Assembly: GCF_016907385.1 (NCBI RefSeq)
Contig: NZ_JAFBBU010000001.1
Location: 248,001 to 312,000, forward strand
Origin: Subtercola frigoramans
GTDB taxonomy: Bacteria > Actinomycetota > Actinomycetes > Actinomycetales > Microbacteriaceae
Direction of reading: 5' to 3'
DNA length: 64,000 nt
The notes beneath the pieces were generated by a model. It did not search any database. It saw nothing but the letters and a program-made list of their open reading frames with translations, and was not told where the DNA came from. Numbering within the stretch: position 1 is the stretch's first letter; every line of letters begins with the position of its first letter. Position numbers and translations under genes: made by a program. Shown here in pieces: positions 8,393-16,233 of the stretch.

Positions 8393-8620
8393 CTACACCT
8401 GCACAGTCCAAGGGATTGCGGGATACGCGTTGAACGTCCAAGCTTCTTGATCGTAGTGCGGTACTCGTCGTGACGTCGCCGCGAAAGTCCCGATATTGCG
8501 GGGGCCGTTCACGCCTGGCAGCTCATCGTTGAAGACGTGATCGATGGCGTCCTCATCGGACAGCACCTCGCCGATCGAGTAGTCGGTATCAGAGACCGCA
8601 CGGTACGACGACCTAGCGAT
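8393..8620 (-). pseudogene. Open C-terminal fragment without a start codon, unassigned
   Basis: A 75-codon open frame runs on the minus strand from just after a TGA at 8621-8623 to a TAG at 8393-8395. It reads like real protein (EVLSDEDAIDHVFNDELPG, then GPRNIGTFAATSRRVPHYD, then AYPAIPWTVQV) but contains no ATG and no usable upstream start. Its stop is 16 bases before the hydrolase start, as in an operon. It is best explained as the surviving 3' end of a deleted gene. A short product from the internal GTG near EVLSDED is an alternative. The family was not recognised. Confidence 0.4.
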
Positions 8621-8825
8621 TCACCTCACACCCGCTCATCGCCACCGGCCGTGTCACTGAGCCCGCGTCGGGATCTCGTTCCGGCCGTTCACCCAGGTGG
8701 CACCTTCGGCCTGCGTACCCGACGCAAAGGCACGACGTTTGTTCAGAATTGCCCCCGGAGTTCCCCGACACTGTGCTGGCGGCAGACCATTCCCGCAAAC
8801 ACAAGGGCTTGCCGGTTGGTAGTCG
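8621..8825. other. Intergenic, nothing assignable
   Basis: Nothing recognisable is encoded here. It lies between the minus-strand relic and the plus-strand redox gene, so it should contain the promoter of the latter. Confidence 0.35.
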
Positions 8826-9932
8826 ATGACGGATCGTGAATTCATGTACAGCTCAAACGTGGTCGACCGACCAACATTCGCTTCACCGCACTTCACCGAT
8901 CGGGGTCCCGCGAGCCGGGCCTTGCTGAACGCCTTAACCGGCCAGGCAGACGATGCCGATGACGTTCTTGCCCAGTTCCACGCCGCGCTTGTATCGGCGC
9001 TGGCCTTAACAGGCGACGTTCTGCGCGATGACGATGTGCAGCTGACGCTGTTCATTCTGTACGGATTGTTTTACGGGTCTGTCGTGAACTGCGACGAGCA
9101 TTGGGAATGGAACACCTCGCTGATCGCGGGACGGACCTCGATCGAGAGCCGGTTCGAAGACCGGCTGCGTGCAGTCGTGCCGCATCCCGAACTGCCGTCA
9201 AGCGACGCGGAGTCGGTCGCCCGTGCCCTGTTCGAACTGACCAGTCACGAAACCGGTCCCAGCCTCGCCCGGTTCGTCGCGAAGAAGGCGACGGTCGAAC
9301 AACTCCGCGAGTTTCTCGTGCAGCGCTCGATCTACACCCTCAAGGAGGCCGATCCGCACTCGTGGGCAATACCGCGGCTGACCGGGCGTCCGAAAGCTGC
9401 GCTCGTCGAGATCCAGGCCGATGAATACGGTGGCGGTCGACCCGAGCGGATGCACTCCGCGATCTTCGCCCGCACCATGCGCGGACTCGGCCTCGACGCC
9501 CGCTACGCGAGCTACCTCGACAATGTACCCGCGATCATCCTCTCCTCCATGAACATGATGTCGATGTTCGGGCTGAACAGGCGTCTCCGCGGGGCAATCG
9601 TCGGCCATTTGGCCGCCTTCGAAATGACCTCTTCCATCCCCAGCCGGCAGTATGGCAACGGATTCCGACGGCTCGGCTACGGCCCCGACGTCACGGAGTA
9701 TTTCGACGAACACGTCGAGGCCGACGCAGTTCACGAACAGATCGCCGGCCGAGACCTCGCCGGCGCTCTGGCAGAAGACCAGCCGGCCCTTCTCGCCGAC
9801 ATCATGTTCGGAGCCAGCGCCTGCCTCACCGTCGACGGTTGGGCAAGCGAGCACATCCTCAACGCGTGGACCTCTCAGCGATCATCCCTCCGCCTGCCCC
9901 TGCCGGACTCGGTCGAGACGAGAACGAGATGA
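8826..9932 (+). CDS. Iron-containing redox enzyme family protein (haem-oxygenase-like fold)
   Basis: A 368-residue soluble protein. Regions such as DVQLTLFILYGLFYGSVV, ELTSHETGPSLARFVAKKATVEQLREFLVQRS, EIQADEYGGGRPERMHS and YFDEHVEADAVHEQIA match the iron-containing redox enzyme family, in which Glu and His residues within helices (E.DEYG and DEHVEADAVHE here) bind a di-iron centre. The start at 8826 has no clear ribosome site; ATG 8847 is an alternative. The stop overlaps the next start (ATGA at 9929-9932), which couples it to a CDGSH iron-sulfur protein that may supply electrons. The substrate is unknown. Confidence 0.88.
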   Translation: MTDREFMYSSNVVDRPTFASPHFTDRGPASRALLNALTGQADDADDVLAQFHAALVSALALTGDVLRDDDVQLTLFILYGLFYGSVVNCDEHWEWNTSLIAGRTSIESRFEDRLRAVVPHPELPSSDAESVARALFELTSHETGPSLARFVAKKATVEQLREFLVQRSIYTLKEADPHSWAIPRLTGRPKAALVEIQADEYGGGRPERMHSAIFARTMRGLGLDARYASYLDNVPAIILSSMNMMSMFGLNRRLRGAIVGHLAAFEMTSSIPSRQYGNGFRRLGYGPDVTEYFDEHVEADAVHEQIAGRDLAGALAEDQPALLADIMFGASACLTVDGWASEHILNAWTSQRSSLRLPLPDSVETRTR

Positions 9933-10144
9933 CCTCGGAACGCGCATCGATCCAGGCATACACCGACGGTCCGTTGCTCGTGCGTGGCGATGTCGACATC
10001 GTCGACCAATCTGGCGCCCCGATCGAGCGAACCAGGGCAACCGTGGCGCTATGTCGCTGCGGAGTCTCGTCGATCAAACCGTTCTGCGACGGAACACACA
10101 AAGCCGTGAACTTCAGAACGAACCCCCACCCTTCGCGAAGCTGA
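9929..10144 (+). CDS. CDGSH-type iron-sulfur domain protein
   Basis: A 71-residue protein whose ATG lies inside the stop of the previous gene. The C-terminal half carries the [2Fe-2S] motif CRCGVSSIKPFCDGTH, that is C-x-C-x2-S-x3-P-x-C-D-G-T-H with three Cys and one His as ligands. It is cytosolic, with no membrane anchor (unlike mitoNEET). Translational coupling to the iron-containing redox enzyme makes an electron donor or cluster-carrier role likely. The family call is certain and the partner role is an inference. Confidence 0.93.
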   Translation: MTSERASIQAYTDGPLLVRGDVDIVDQSGAPIERTRATVALCRCGVSSIKPFCDGTHKAVNFRTNPHPSRS

Positions 10145-10269
10145 ATCCTGCAGCACGAAATAGTGGAGGCGAATCGACGGTTCAACACCGATTCCGGACC
10201 GGCCTTCGTGCGGGCGGGCGAACCGATGTGGACTCGTCAACCGGGAACGCAATCACACGAGACGACGTA

Positions 10270-10290
10270 GGCGCCGGTCTGACCGGCGCC
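10270..10290 (+). terminator. Perfect 9-bp hairpin downstream of the CDGSH gene
   Basis: GGCGCCGGT at 10270-10278 pairs perfectly with 10282-10290 across a 3-base loop. It lies 125 bases after the CDGSH stop with no other gene between. There is no T-tract. Confidence 0.55.
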
Positions 10291-10419
10291 ACAACCATCA
10301 GGATCTGACCATCAGCGCACCAGCAACTATCGGTGCCGACCCGGCCCTCCGACGTATCTCGTCCACATCAACGACCGAGTCACTCGACCGAACTGGACAT
10401 CGAGGGTGATCGTCGCAAT

Positions 10420-10569
10420 CTATCGAACGGTCACGGCGAACGCTGCAAGACCGAGCGCGGCGACACCAACAACTGATACGACAGCGATATGCATCCATCC
10501 GAGGTTGTTCAGTCGCCACGTTTGGTACTCGACGCGTCGCCGCGGTGATCGCTCTTGGATGGTAGGCAC
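10420..10569 (-). CDS. Possible 49-residue single-helix membrane protein
   Basis: Starting at GTG 10569, the frame encodes a basic N-terminus (IQERSPRRRVEYQTW) followed by one long hydrophobic helix (MHIAVVSVVGVAALGLAAFA) and a short end. That charge-then-helix layout is typical of real small membrane proteins, but the ribosome site is weak (CGGGATT) and no family was recognised. The frame extends further upstream to 10638 without a better start. Confidence 0.35.
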   Translation of the reverse strand: MPTIQERSPRRRVEYQTWRLNNLGWMHIAVVSVVGVAALGLAAFAVTVR

Positions 10570-10723
10570 AATCCCGACCGTACGGTTGAGCGTCTCTGGT
10601 AACAGTGCGTGCCGGTGACCATTTCTTCGAATCCTCACAGGGACCGGGCCGCCCAGAATAAGCAGCTTCTCTACGCGGCGGATGCTATCGTGAACGAAGT
10701 ACCAACATCAATTGGAGAGCGCC

Positions 10724-11029
10724 GTGGGGAAGATCTTTTATGGCGCGAACGAAACGTGTATCGAAGTCGAGGACCGGCTCCTCGCTCATATCAAAGTCGT
10801 GATCATCAACAAGCTGCGCCGTGATGAGAAGTTCACCTTGTCGTGGGTGAATGCTCTAGGCGACGTACCGGGACGCAACACTATTTGGTTACATCCTGCT
10901 ATCGAGATCCGGTTCGGATTCGATGACCCTGTGCGCCCCGCGCTGAACAGGGAGTGGATCGAAGCGTTGATGAGGACCGCGAACGGCGGAGAACTCGATA
11001 TCTCGACGCAACTGGACCCACCCGCATAG
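10724..11029 (+). CDS. DUF7882-type small protein, paralogue of the gene at 6630
   Basis: A 101-residue protein starting at GTG 10724, with GGAGAG eight bases upstream; this start gives the family opening MGKIFYGANE. It continues EDRLLAHIKVVIINKLRRDEKFTLSW, then NTIWLHPAIEIRFGFDD, then NREWIEALMRTAN, matching the protein encoded at 6630-6959 block by block. It is soluble and acidic at the end. It is not linked in an operon. Function is unknown, and annotation of such proteins as DNA ligase is not supported by any motif. Confidence 0.85.
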   Translation: MGKIFYGANETCIEVEDRLLAHIKVVIINKLRRDEKFTLSWVNALGDVPGRNTIWLHPAIEIRFGFDDPVRPALNREWIEALMRTANGGELDISTQLDPPA

Positions 11030-11330
11030 ACGGCGCAACCCTTGGTCGTCAATGGTCGTGCGAAGGTTGCGCTCACCTGATCGGCGCCGATGTCAGCGAG
11101 CACCCCAGGTACCTGTTCGGGCCACGCAGCCTGGAGACCGGCCAGTGCTCGGGCAGCTCAACATCCCGCCCATCGATAACTACCGTTTGCGTCGGCGTCT
11201 ACACCGCGGTACCCGGGTTGCCGTGCATGCTTGTCCTCGGTGTGATCGGAAAGGTCAGCCACCTCCACGCACGAGCGTGGGAGCATGGCAAGGGGCTGCG
11301 TTCTGACCGCGGGAGTGATGAACTGAGGTC
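11030..11330. other. Intergenic, nothing assignable
   Basis: Open frames on both strands overlap and have no supporting ribosome sites. No repeat, RNA gene or known fragment was recognised. Confidence 0.35.
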
Positions 11331-11657
11331 GTGACGGTAGCCGCGGAGTTGTGGTGGGTCGAGCTTCGTGCGCGCACCCCCGGGGCGTGGCGACGGGCGG
11401 TAAGAAGTTCTGACAGCTCCGTTTTCGACTTCTGTCGTGAGTCATCGGAGTTAGCTGACCTAATTTTCGTCTCACGGGCCGGGTCACGCGTCGTGCACGT
11501 CGTCCCGGCTGGCGATGCTGAGAATTCGGAGATGATGTTGCACGCGGCTTTGCGCGGCCTTCTGACTGATTCCGCCGAGGATTTTGCTCGAGAATGGCGG
11601 TTCCCGGTGAACGCCCACCTCGGGGTGGCCGGGGCTGCCGATCACGCGAACACCTGA
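11331..11657 (+). CDS. Hypothetical soluble protein
   Basis: A 108-residue frame from GTG 11331, with GAGG in GAACTGAGGTC a few bases upstream. Composition is protein-like (WWVELRARTPGAWRRAV, ELADLIFVSRAGSRVVHVVP, MMLHAALRGLLTDSAEDF) with a mixed alpha/beta prediction and no signal peptide or membrane helix. No family was recognised. It lies alone between intergenic regions, so expression cannot be inferred from context. Confidence 0.45.
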   Translation: MTVAAELWWVELRARTPGAWRRAVRSSDSSVFDFCRESSELADLIFVSRAGSRVVHVVPAGDAENSEMMLHAALRGLLTDSAEDFAREWRFPVNAHLGVAGAADHANT

Positions 11658-11757
11658 CCCTTGGCTCGGACATAGCATCTCGTCACGGTTTTTTTCCGCC
11701 CCCGAAGCCTCTCGCAAGGGGTGGATGAGGAGAACCCCTCCGACATACTCTTGAGTC

Positions 11758-11931
11758 ATGAATCAGCCCACATCCACATCCACATCCGCCTCTGACGATC
11801 GCGACCTCGACGCGGTGGAACACGAAGAAGACCAGCGAGAACGAGCTCAGTTCGACAAGTCCGCCAAGGACGCCGGGCTGTTGCCGGCGCCAGAAGCGGT
11901 ACCAACAGACAGCCCAGCTCCCGGTGCATGA
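11758..11931 (+). CDS. Small acidic disordered protein
   Basis: A 57-residue frame from ATG 11758 to TGA 11931. The start contains three copies of ACATCC, giving a Thr-Ser repeat (PTSTSTSAS), followed by a highly charged segment DDRDLDAVEHEEDQRERAQFDK and a Pro/Ala-rich end. Such short acidic, disordered proteins are common and often missed in actinobacterial genomes. The ribosome site is weak (TTGAG). A longer frame runs on the opposite strand, but its composition is poor. Confidence 0.4.
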   Translation: MNQPTSTSTSASDDRDLDAVEHEEDQRERAQFDKSAKDAGLLPAPEAVPTDSPAPGA

Positions 11932-12022
11932 CCATCCCTTCCGGCGTGCCCAATCTGAACCCTGGGCAACGTTCTGGGCAGAAATCCAACCGGCGCGATG
12001 CGATATCGCAGGATGGTAGCGG

Positions 12023-12376
12023 TCAGTTTCGCGGGCCGAGCATCCATGTGAGTGTGCGGGCGTTGCGGATGGCGTTGCCGTCACCGTCGTTGTTGAAGTA
12101 GACGTACACTTCGTGGCCGACGTGGTGCCATTCGAGTAGCCTGTCTGCCCACCAGGCGAGGTCGTCGTCGGAGTAGGAGCCACCGTACAGGTTGGCTTGG
12201 TCAGGCCCGTGCATCCGGACGTAGACGATGTCACCGGTAGCGCGGATGACGCAGGCCAGGCCCGCCCCGCTCATCACGCAGTACGCGGCATGGTGCTGCT
12301 CGAGCAGCCGGTACACGTCGTCGTCATTCCAGCTGGCATGGCGCAGCTCGACAGCGACGCGCATCCACGACGGCAA
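12023..12376 (-). pseudogene. C-terminal half of a DUF72 (YecE-like) protein
   Basis: About 117 codons match the second half of the DUF72 fold: VAVELRHASWNDDDVYRLLEQH, then GDIVYVRMHGPDQANLYGGSYSD, then ADRLLEWHHVGHEVYVYFNND, then NARTLTWMLG. Full DUF72 proteins have about 240 residues, and the N-terminal TIM-barrel half is absent. The sequence upstream on the minus strand (12377-12545) does not supply it. There is no ribosome site at the first ATG. This is therefore a truncated relic. Confidence 0.75.
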
Positions 12377-12577
12377 ACTGAGATGGTGTTGCCCTCACTA
12401 AGCCGACTGTCGATCAGCTTGGACTCGCATAAATCTTCACCGACGCCCCATCCGGGGCTGCTTGTCAAGCGGATTGCTCTACCAATCAACGAGTTGCTAA
12501 CGTCAGGTAACTTCTCATCGGAAGCCACTTTCAGCACACTCGATCTCAGCGAGTGCGCCCGAACAGAGGACACGCTC

Positions 12578-12742
12578 ATGAACATCCTGGTGGCTATCAT
12601 CGCCGTCATCGCGATCATCCTCCTCATCACCGGAGGAATCGCTCACACTCTCAGCTTCCTGATCTGGGTCGGAGTCGTGCTCCTCGCTATCGCATTGATC
12701 GTGTTTCTCCTGCGATTCCTGACAGGCAACCGCCGCATCTAG
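12578..12742 (+). CDS. 54-residue hydrophobic two-helix membrane protein
   Basis: ATG 12578 follows AGAGGA by about eight bases. The protein consists of two membrane helices (ILVAIIAVIAIILLITGGIA and FLIWVGVVLLAIALIVFLLRF) with a basic end, TGNRRI. This is the layout of short actinobacterial hydrophobic proteins such as the DUF6131 type, though a firm family call is not possible from so little sequence. It is probably a single-gene transcript ending at the terminator at 12792. Confidence 0.65.
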   Translation: MNILVAIIAVIAIILLITGGIAHTLSFLIWVGVVLLAIALIVFLLRFLTGNRRI

Positions 12743-12791
12743 TCAACATTTCCTGCTCACCTCAAGCGAGCCCGCCATAAGCTGCCGAAGC

Positions 12792-12825
12792 AAAACGCGA
12801 CTATCCGTCTCAGAACGGGCGTTTT
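12792..12825 (+). terminator. Rho-independent terminator after the small hydrophobic protein
   Basis: AAAACGC at 12792-12798 pairs with GCGTTTT at 12819-12825, and an inner CCGT/ACGG stem adds stability. The T-run continues as TTTTCCTTTTC, giving the typical intrinsic terminator form. Confidence 0.7.
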
Positions 12826-12984
12826 CCTTTTCGTCGTCGGCGCGACCCTGGCGCCAGAGGGCAAGGCGGGCGCCATGTGGGGCATGGGTGTTGATCCCTT
12901 CTAAAGATAGTAGCAACTTCGCCGCCAACAAGGCAGATCGCGGGCCGGCGCCGAGCCCCCGCACCAGCGCATACCGTGCCTCGT

Positions 12985-13595
12985 TCAGTGGGCCCTTCTG
13001 CGCCGCGAACCGTTCTGCGGAGGCGTCATCGCCGAGACGGCACCGAAGAACACCACGGCCACCAGACCGTAGAGAAGAGTGCGACGCAGAGTGCCCCTCG
13101 ATGCGCGCTTCGGCGGGGTCCGATCATCCTCTGTCGGCGTGTGGGAGGAGGGCAGGTCACCGCCGGCTTGCGCTTCAGCCATGAAGGCAAGCCGGCGCAG
13201 CGTCTCGATGTTGCGGATGAACAACAGGGCATTCATCAGGATGCCCGGCACCAGTGTGCCCGGCCCCTTCACTGCGTTCTCGACGATCGTCACTCGACAC
13301 CCGGCCGAGTGCGGCTCGACCTCGATCACGACCCGAGCCTCCCCGATGGGCCAGCCTTTCGGCTGCATCACGACTCGACGCGGCGGATCCCACTGCAAAG
13401 ACGTGGTCGCGTCGTTGATCAATGCTGGCCACACCCGAACGAATGTCGCAGCCGGGAGCCTGTGTGCGGCCACGACGCATCGACGTCTCGCATGCGGGAC
13501 GCTCCGACAACCCAGGTGGGAAAGTACCAGCCGTTCGCGATGACGGCAAACACATCATCGGGCGAACACTTCAGAATGCGGTGATTGGTTGACAT
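12985..13595 (-). pseudogene. SRPBCC-family (START-like ligand-binding) gene with a one-base frameshift
   Basis: The natural start is ATG 13595, with GAGGAAG just upstream. The first 54 codons (HRILKCSPDDVFAVIANGWYFP, then MRDVDASWPHTGSRLRHSFG) are an SRPBCC N-terminus, then the frame stops at 13419. The continuation, VWPALINDATTSLQWDPPRR to ETLRRLAFMAEAQ, is open in another frame ending at 12985. One extra G in the run at 13434-13436 would restore a protein of about 203 residues with a C-terminal membrane segment (LLYGLVAVVFFGAVSAM). It follows the zinc dehydrogenase by 25 bases in the same direction, so the pair forms an operon. It is either a broken gene or a homopolymer assembly error. 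Confidence 0.78.
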
Positions 13596-13620
13596 GTCTT
13601 CCTCTGCGATCGTCGCCAGC

Positions 13621-14808
13621 TCACAATTCCAGGCCGGGCTTCAAGACCACCTTGATGCAGCCGTCTTTCTTCTCCTTGAAAGTCCGGTACATCTCTGGGG
13701 CACGTTCAAGCGGCACGGCATGAGTGGTGAGATCTTCGGTGCCGAGGGGGTCTGACGGGTCTTCGATGATAGGCACCAGTTCATCGCGCCACTTCTGCAC
13801 ATTGCACTGGCCCATACGCAGGGTGATGCCCTTGTCGAACATGTGGATCATCGGCAGGGGGTCCCCTGCGCCGGCATAGACACCACTGAGCGAAACCGTT
13901 CCACCGCGCCGCACCGCGTCGAGCGCCAGGTGCATTGCTGCCAGCCGGTCGACACCAGCGGTCTTCATGACCTTCTGCGCCACCGCATCGGGCAGCAACC
14001 CGGCAGCCTTCTGGGCGAATGATGCACCCGGGTTGCCGTGCGCCTCCATGCCGACAGCGTCGACCACCGAATCGGGGCCACGGCCATCCGTCTCGTCCCG
14101 CAGGCGCGCCAGGATGTCGTCATCCAGATCGAGCGTCTGCACACCATGACGTTCGGCCATGGACCGGCGTTCGGGAACCGGGTCGACTCCGATCACGCGG
14201 TAGCCCAGGTGCGTTCCGATCCGGCTGGCGAACTGACCGACCGGGCCGAGCCCCAGCACCGCGAGGGTGCCACCCTCCGGAACATCGGCATAGGCGACGC
14301 CCTGCCACGCCGTCGGGAGAATGTCACTGAGGAACAGGTACCGCTCGTCGGGCAGGTCCGTTCCGACTTTCAGCGCGTTGAAGTCTGCCAGCTGCACGCG
14401 CAGGTATTCCGCCTGGCCGCCGGGCACCGCGCCGTAAAGCTCGGTATAGCCGTAGAGCGATGCCCCGCTGTCGCTGTGCCGGTTCTGCGTGGTTTCACAC
14501 TGGCTGTGAAGACCTCGCTGACACATGTAGCAGTGGCCGCAGGCGATGACGAAGGGAATGACGACACGGTCGCCGACTGCGAGGTTCTTCACCCCTACGC
14601 CGACTTCGACCACGACGCCCATCGGTTCGTGGCCGAGAATGTCACCCTTGTTGATGAAGGCGCCGAGAACGTCGTAGAGATGCAGGTCTGACCCGCAGAT
14701 GGCCGACGACGTGATCCTGATGATCGCATCCGTCGGTTCCTGGATGATCGGGTCAGGTACGGTCTCGACGGAGACGTTCTGGGTTCCTTGAAAGGTGAGA
14801 GCTCGCAT
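13621..14808 (-). CDS. Zinc-dependent alcohol dehydrogenase, formaldehyde-dehydrogenase-like
   Basis: A 395-residue medium-chain dehydrogenase. The catalytic zinc site is visible as AICGSDLH (Cys38) and GHEPMG (His60, Glu61), the structural zinc site as CGHCYMCQRGLHSQC (four Cys, about residues 90-104), and the NAD(P) fold as LGLGPVGQFASRIG. The length and the extra segment around VDAVGMEAHG and FAQKAAGLLPDAVAQKVMKTAGVDR are typical of the glutathione-independent formaldehyde dehydrogenase-like branch, which oxidises aldehydes or alcohols in the cytosol. It is the first gene of an operon with the SRPBCC gene. The exact substrate is not deducible. Confidence 0.92.
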   Translation of the reverse strand: MRALTFQGTQNVSVETVPDPIIQEPTDAIIRITSSAICGSDLHLYDVLGAFINKGDILGHEPMGVVVEVGVGVKNLAVGDRVVIPFVIACGHCYMCQRGLHSQCETTQNRHSDSGASLYGYTELYGAVPGGQAEYLRVQLADFNALKVGTDLPDERYLFLSDILPTAWQGVAYADVPEGGTLAVLGLGPVGQFASRIGTHLGYRVIGVDPVPERRSMAERHGVQTLDLDDDILARLRDETDGRGPDSVVDAVGMEAHGNPGASFAQKAAGLLPDAVAQKVMKTAGVDRLAAMHLALDAVRRGGTVSLSGVYAGAGDPLPMIHMFDKGITLRMGQCNVQKWRDELVPIIEDPSDPLGTEDLTTHAVPLERAPEMYRTFKEKKDGCIKVVLKPGLEL

Positions 14809-15201
14809 GCTTCTGGTCTACGCGAAGACGGGATGCACAGAAAGGGATTGACGAGGACCTCGAGGAGGAGAAAGGGCTTCGCGGGAGCATTCTGACCACT
14901 GCTTCCGACCCAACCGCCGAAGTGCGTCTCGAGAGCAGGCGCATCGTCGCTTCGGAATCCTTCGATCCCCTTGGTCGAACGAGGGAAGAAGAGAACACCC
15001 CAAGCGCGCCGCACGCTGAGACGTTGATTGTCACGAGCTCTTGATAGCTCGCGCCTGTGAGCATGAGCCGGGCGAGCAACTCGTTGGTCACACGGCGAAC
15101 CACAGAACCCAATCGATCGGGGTCGGATTCGATCGGGCGCCTCCATTTCGACCAGTTACTGCACTACACGCAGCTCACCGTGCTCGTGGCCGAGAGGCCC
15201 G
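14809..15201. other. Intergenic, nothing assignable
   Basis: This is the upstream region of the dehydrogenase operon and the decayed zone before the DUF1206 relic. Short overlapping frames are present without ribosome sites. No recognisable element was found. Confidence 0.35.
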
Positions 15202-15369
15202 ATAACCCGCCGGTCTGCGGCGAATACCCAAAAGGCGACGGGGCTGGACGGCGCCTTGGAGCCACTGCGGACACTTCACTTCGGAACGATCATCCTCACT
15301 GCCATCGGGGCAGCACTGATTGCGTACGGTCTGTACAGCTTCGTGCGGGCTCGACACGGGCGCCTGTGA
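15202..15369 (+). pseudogene. C-terminal relic of a DUF1206 membrane protein
   Basis: The frame ending in TGA 15367-15369 reads QKATGLDGALEPLRTLHFG followed by a membrane helix TIILTAIGAALIAYGLYSFV and RARHGRL. This is the characteristic end of the third repeat of DUF1206 proteins (GLDGAL.TL...G...L......AYG.Y...RAR). The preceding five helices are absent and the frame degenerates upstream of 15202. No start codon or ribosome site is present, so this is a gene remnant. Confidence 0.6.
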
Positions 15370-15449
15370 CGTGCTGCGGGAGAGTCGCGGGCATATGCCA
15401 GCGACGTGGTTTTCACGTCGCCGGCTCGCGGAACCCCAGAACCGTCGGC

Positions 15450-15794
15450 TCAGCGCCGATTCGTGTCTACGTCAGGGTCGATGTCGTCAGCGCGGCGGGC
15501 ACGCTCTTCAGCTGCCGCCCGAACGGTTTGGGCGTCTGCCGAGCGTGCTTCGCCTTCCCTGGCGAGTCGATCAGCGTCGACCTGAGCCTGTTGTGCATCT
15601 GCTCGAACCCGCAAGGCGGCCGCTTCTCGCTCCCGCGCTTCTAGGTCTGAATCTTCTGCCTCGGAACGAAGCTCTCCGGCACGTTGACGTTTCGCTTCCA
15701 ACGCGGATCGACTCTGCCTCCGCACCAGGTATATGACGATCGCCACGATGATCAGCACCGCGACAATCACGATCAACCACACCCACCACGTCAT
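15450..15794 (-). CDS. Membrane-anchored coiled-coil protein, unknown function
   Basis: A 114-residue protein with ATG at 15794 and GGAGG seven bases upstream. It has one N-terminal membrane helix (WWVWLIVIVAVLIIVAIVIYLV) followed by about 80 residues of Arg/Ala/Glu-rich heptad-like sequence (AREREAAALRVRADAQQAQVDADR) predicted to be coiled coil. The topology is probably inner-membrane anchor with a cytosolic helix. No family was recognised with certainty. The coding call rests on the good ribosome site and the clear helix-coil layout. Confidence 0.75.
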   Translation of the reverse strand: MTWWVWLIVIVAVLIIVAIVIYLVRRQSRSALEAKRQRAGELRSEAEDSDLEAREREAAALRVRADAQQAQVDADRLAREGEARSADAQTVRAAAEERARRADDIDPDVDTNRR

Positions 15795-16233
15795 GACAAC
15801 CTCCACATCGAAGCCCGTTCAATCAACAAAACGTTAAAGAACCATCAAACGCCCCATGCCTGCAGCTGCCAAGCCCTATCTTCAGCATCCGATCAGACGA
15901 ATAATGCGGCGCACTGACCTCGGCGAGTTCACTAGCCATCGCGACTGCCCCCGGCAGCCGCCGCCGAAAAGTCGAGTGGCTTGACGTTGGGAAGAGATGA
16001 CGACCCAATTTTGACTTTGAAGAACCGGCATGAGCCTGCCGATAGGGTAAATGTCCCGCGCGGCTTCCCGTTGGAGCTATCCGGGGTAAGCGGGCGATTT
16101 TGACAACCTGGCACTTCGAAGCCGCGCAAGTGATCCCGGGTCGTCCGAGGTTTCGGGCAACCGCGGCGCCTAGTCAACCATTCTGGCTCAAGTCCAGCGG
16201 ACCAACCGTGAGCCACGGAAGCAGAAAAATACT
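15795..16233. other. Intergenic, nothing assignable
   Basis: No convincing gene is present. The region must contain the promoters of the divergent neighbours at 15794 and 16234. No repeat or RNA gene was recognised. Confidence 0.35.
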
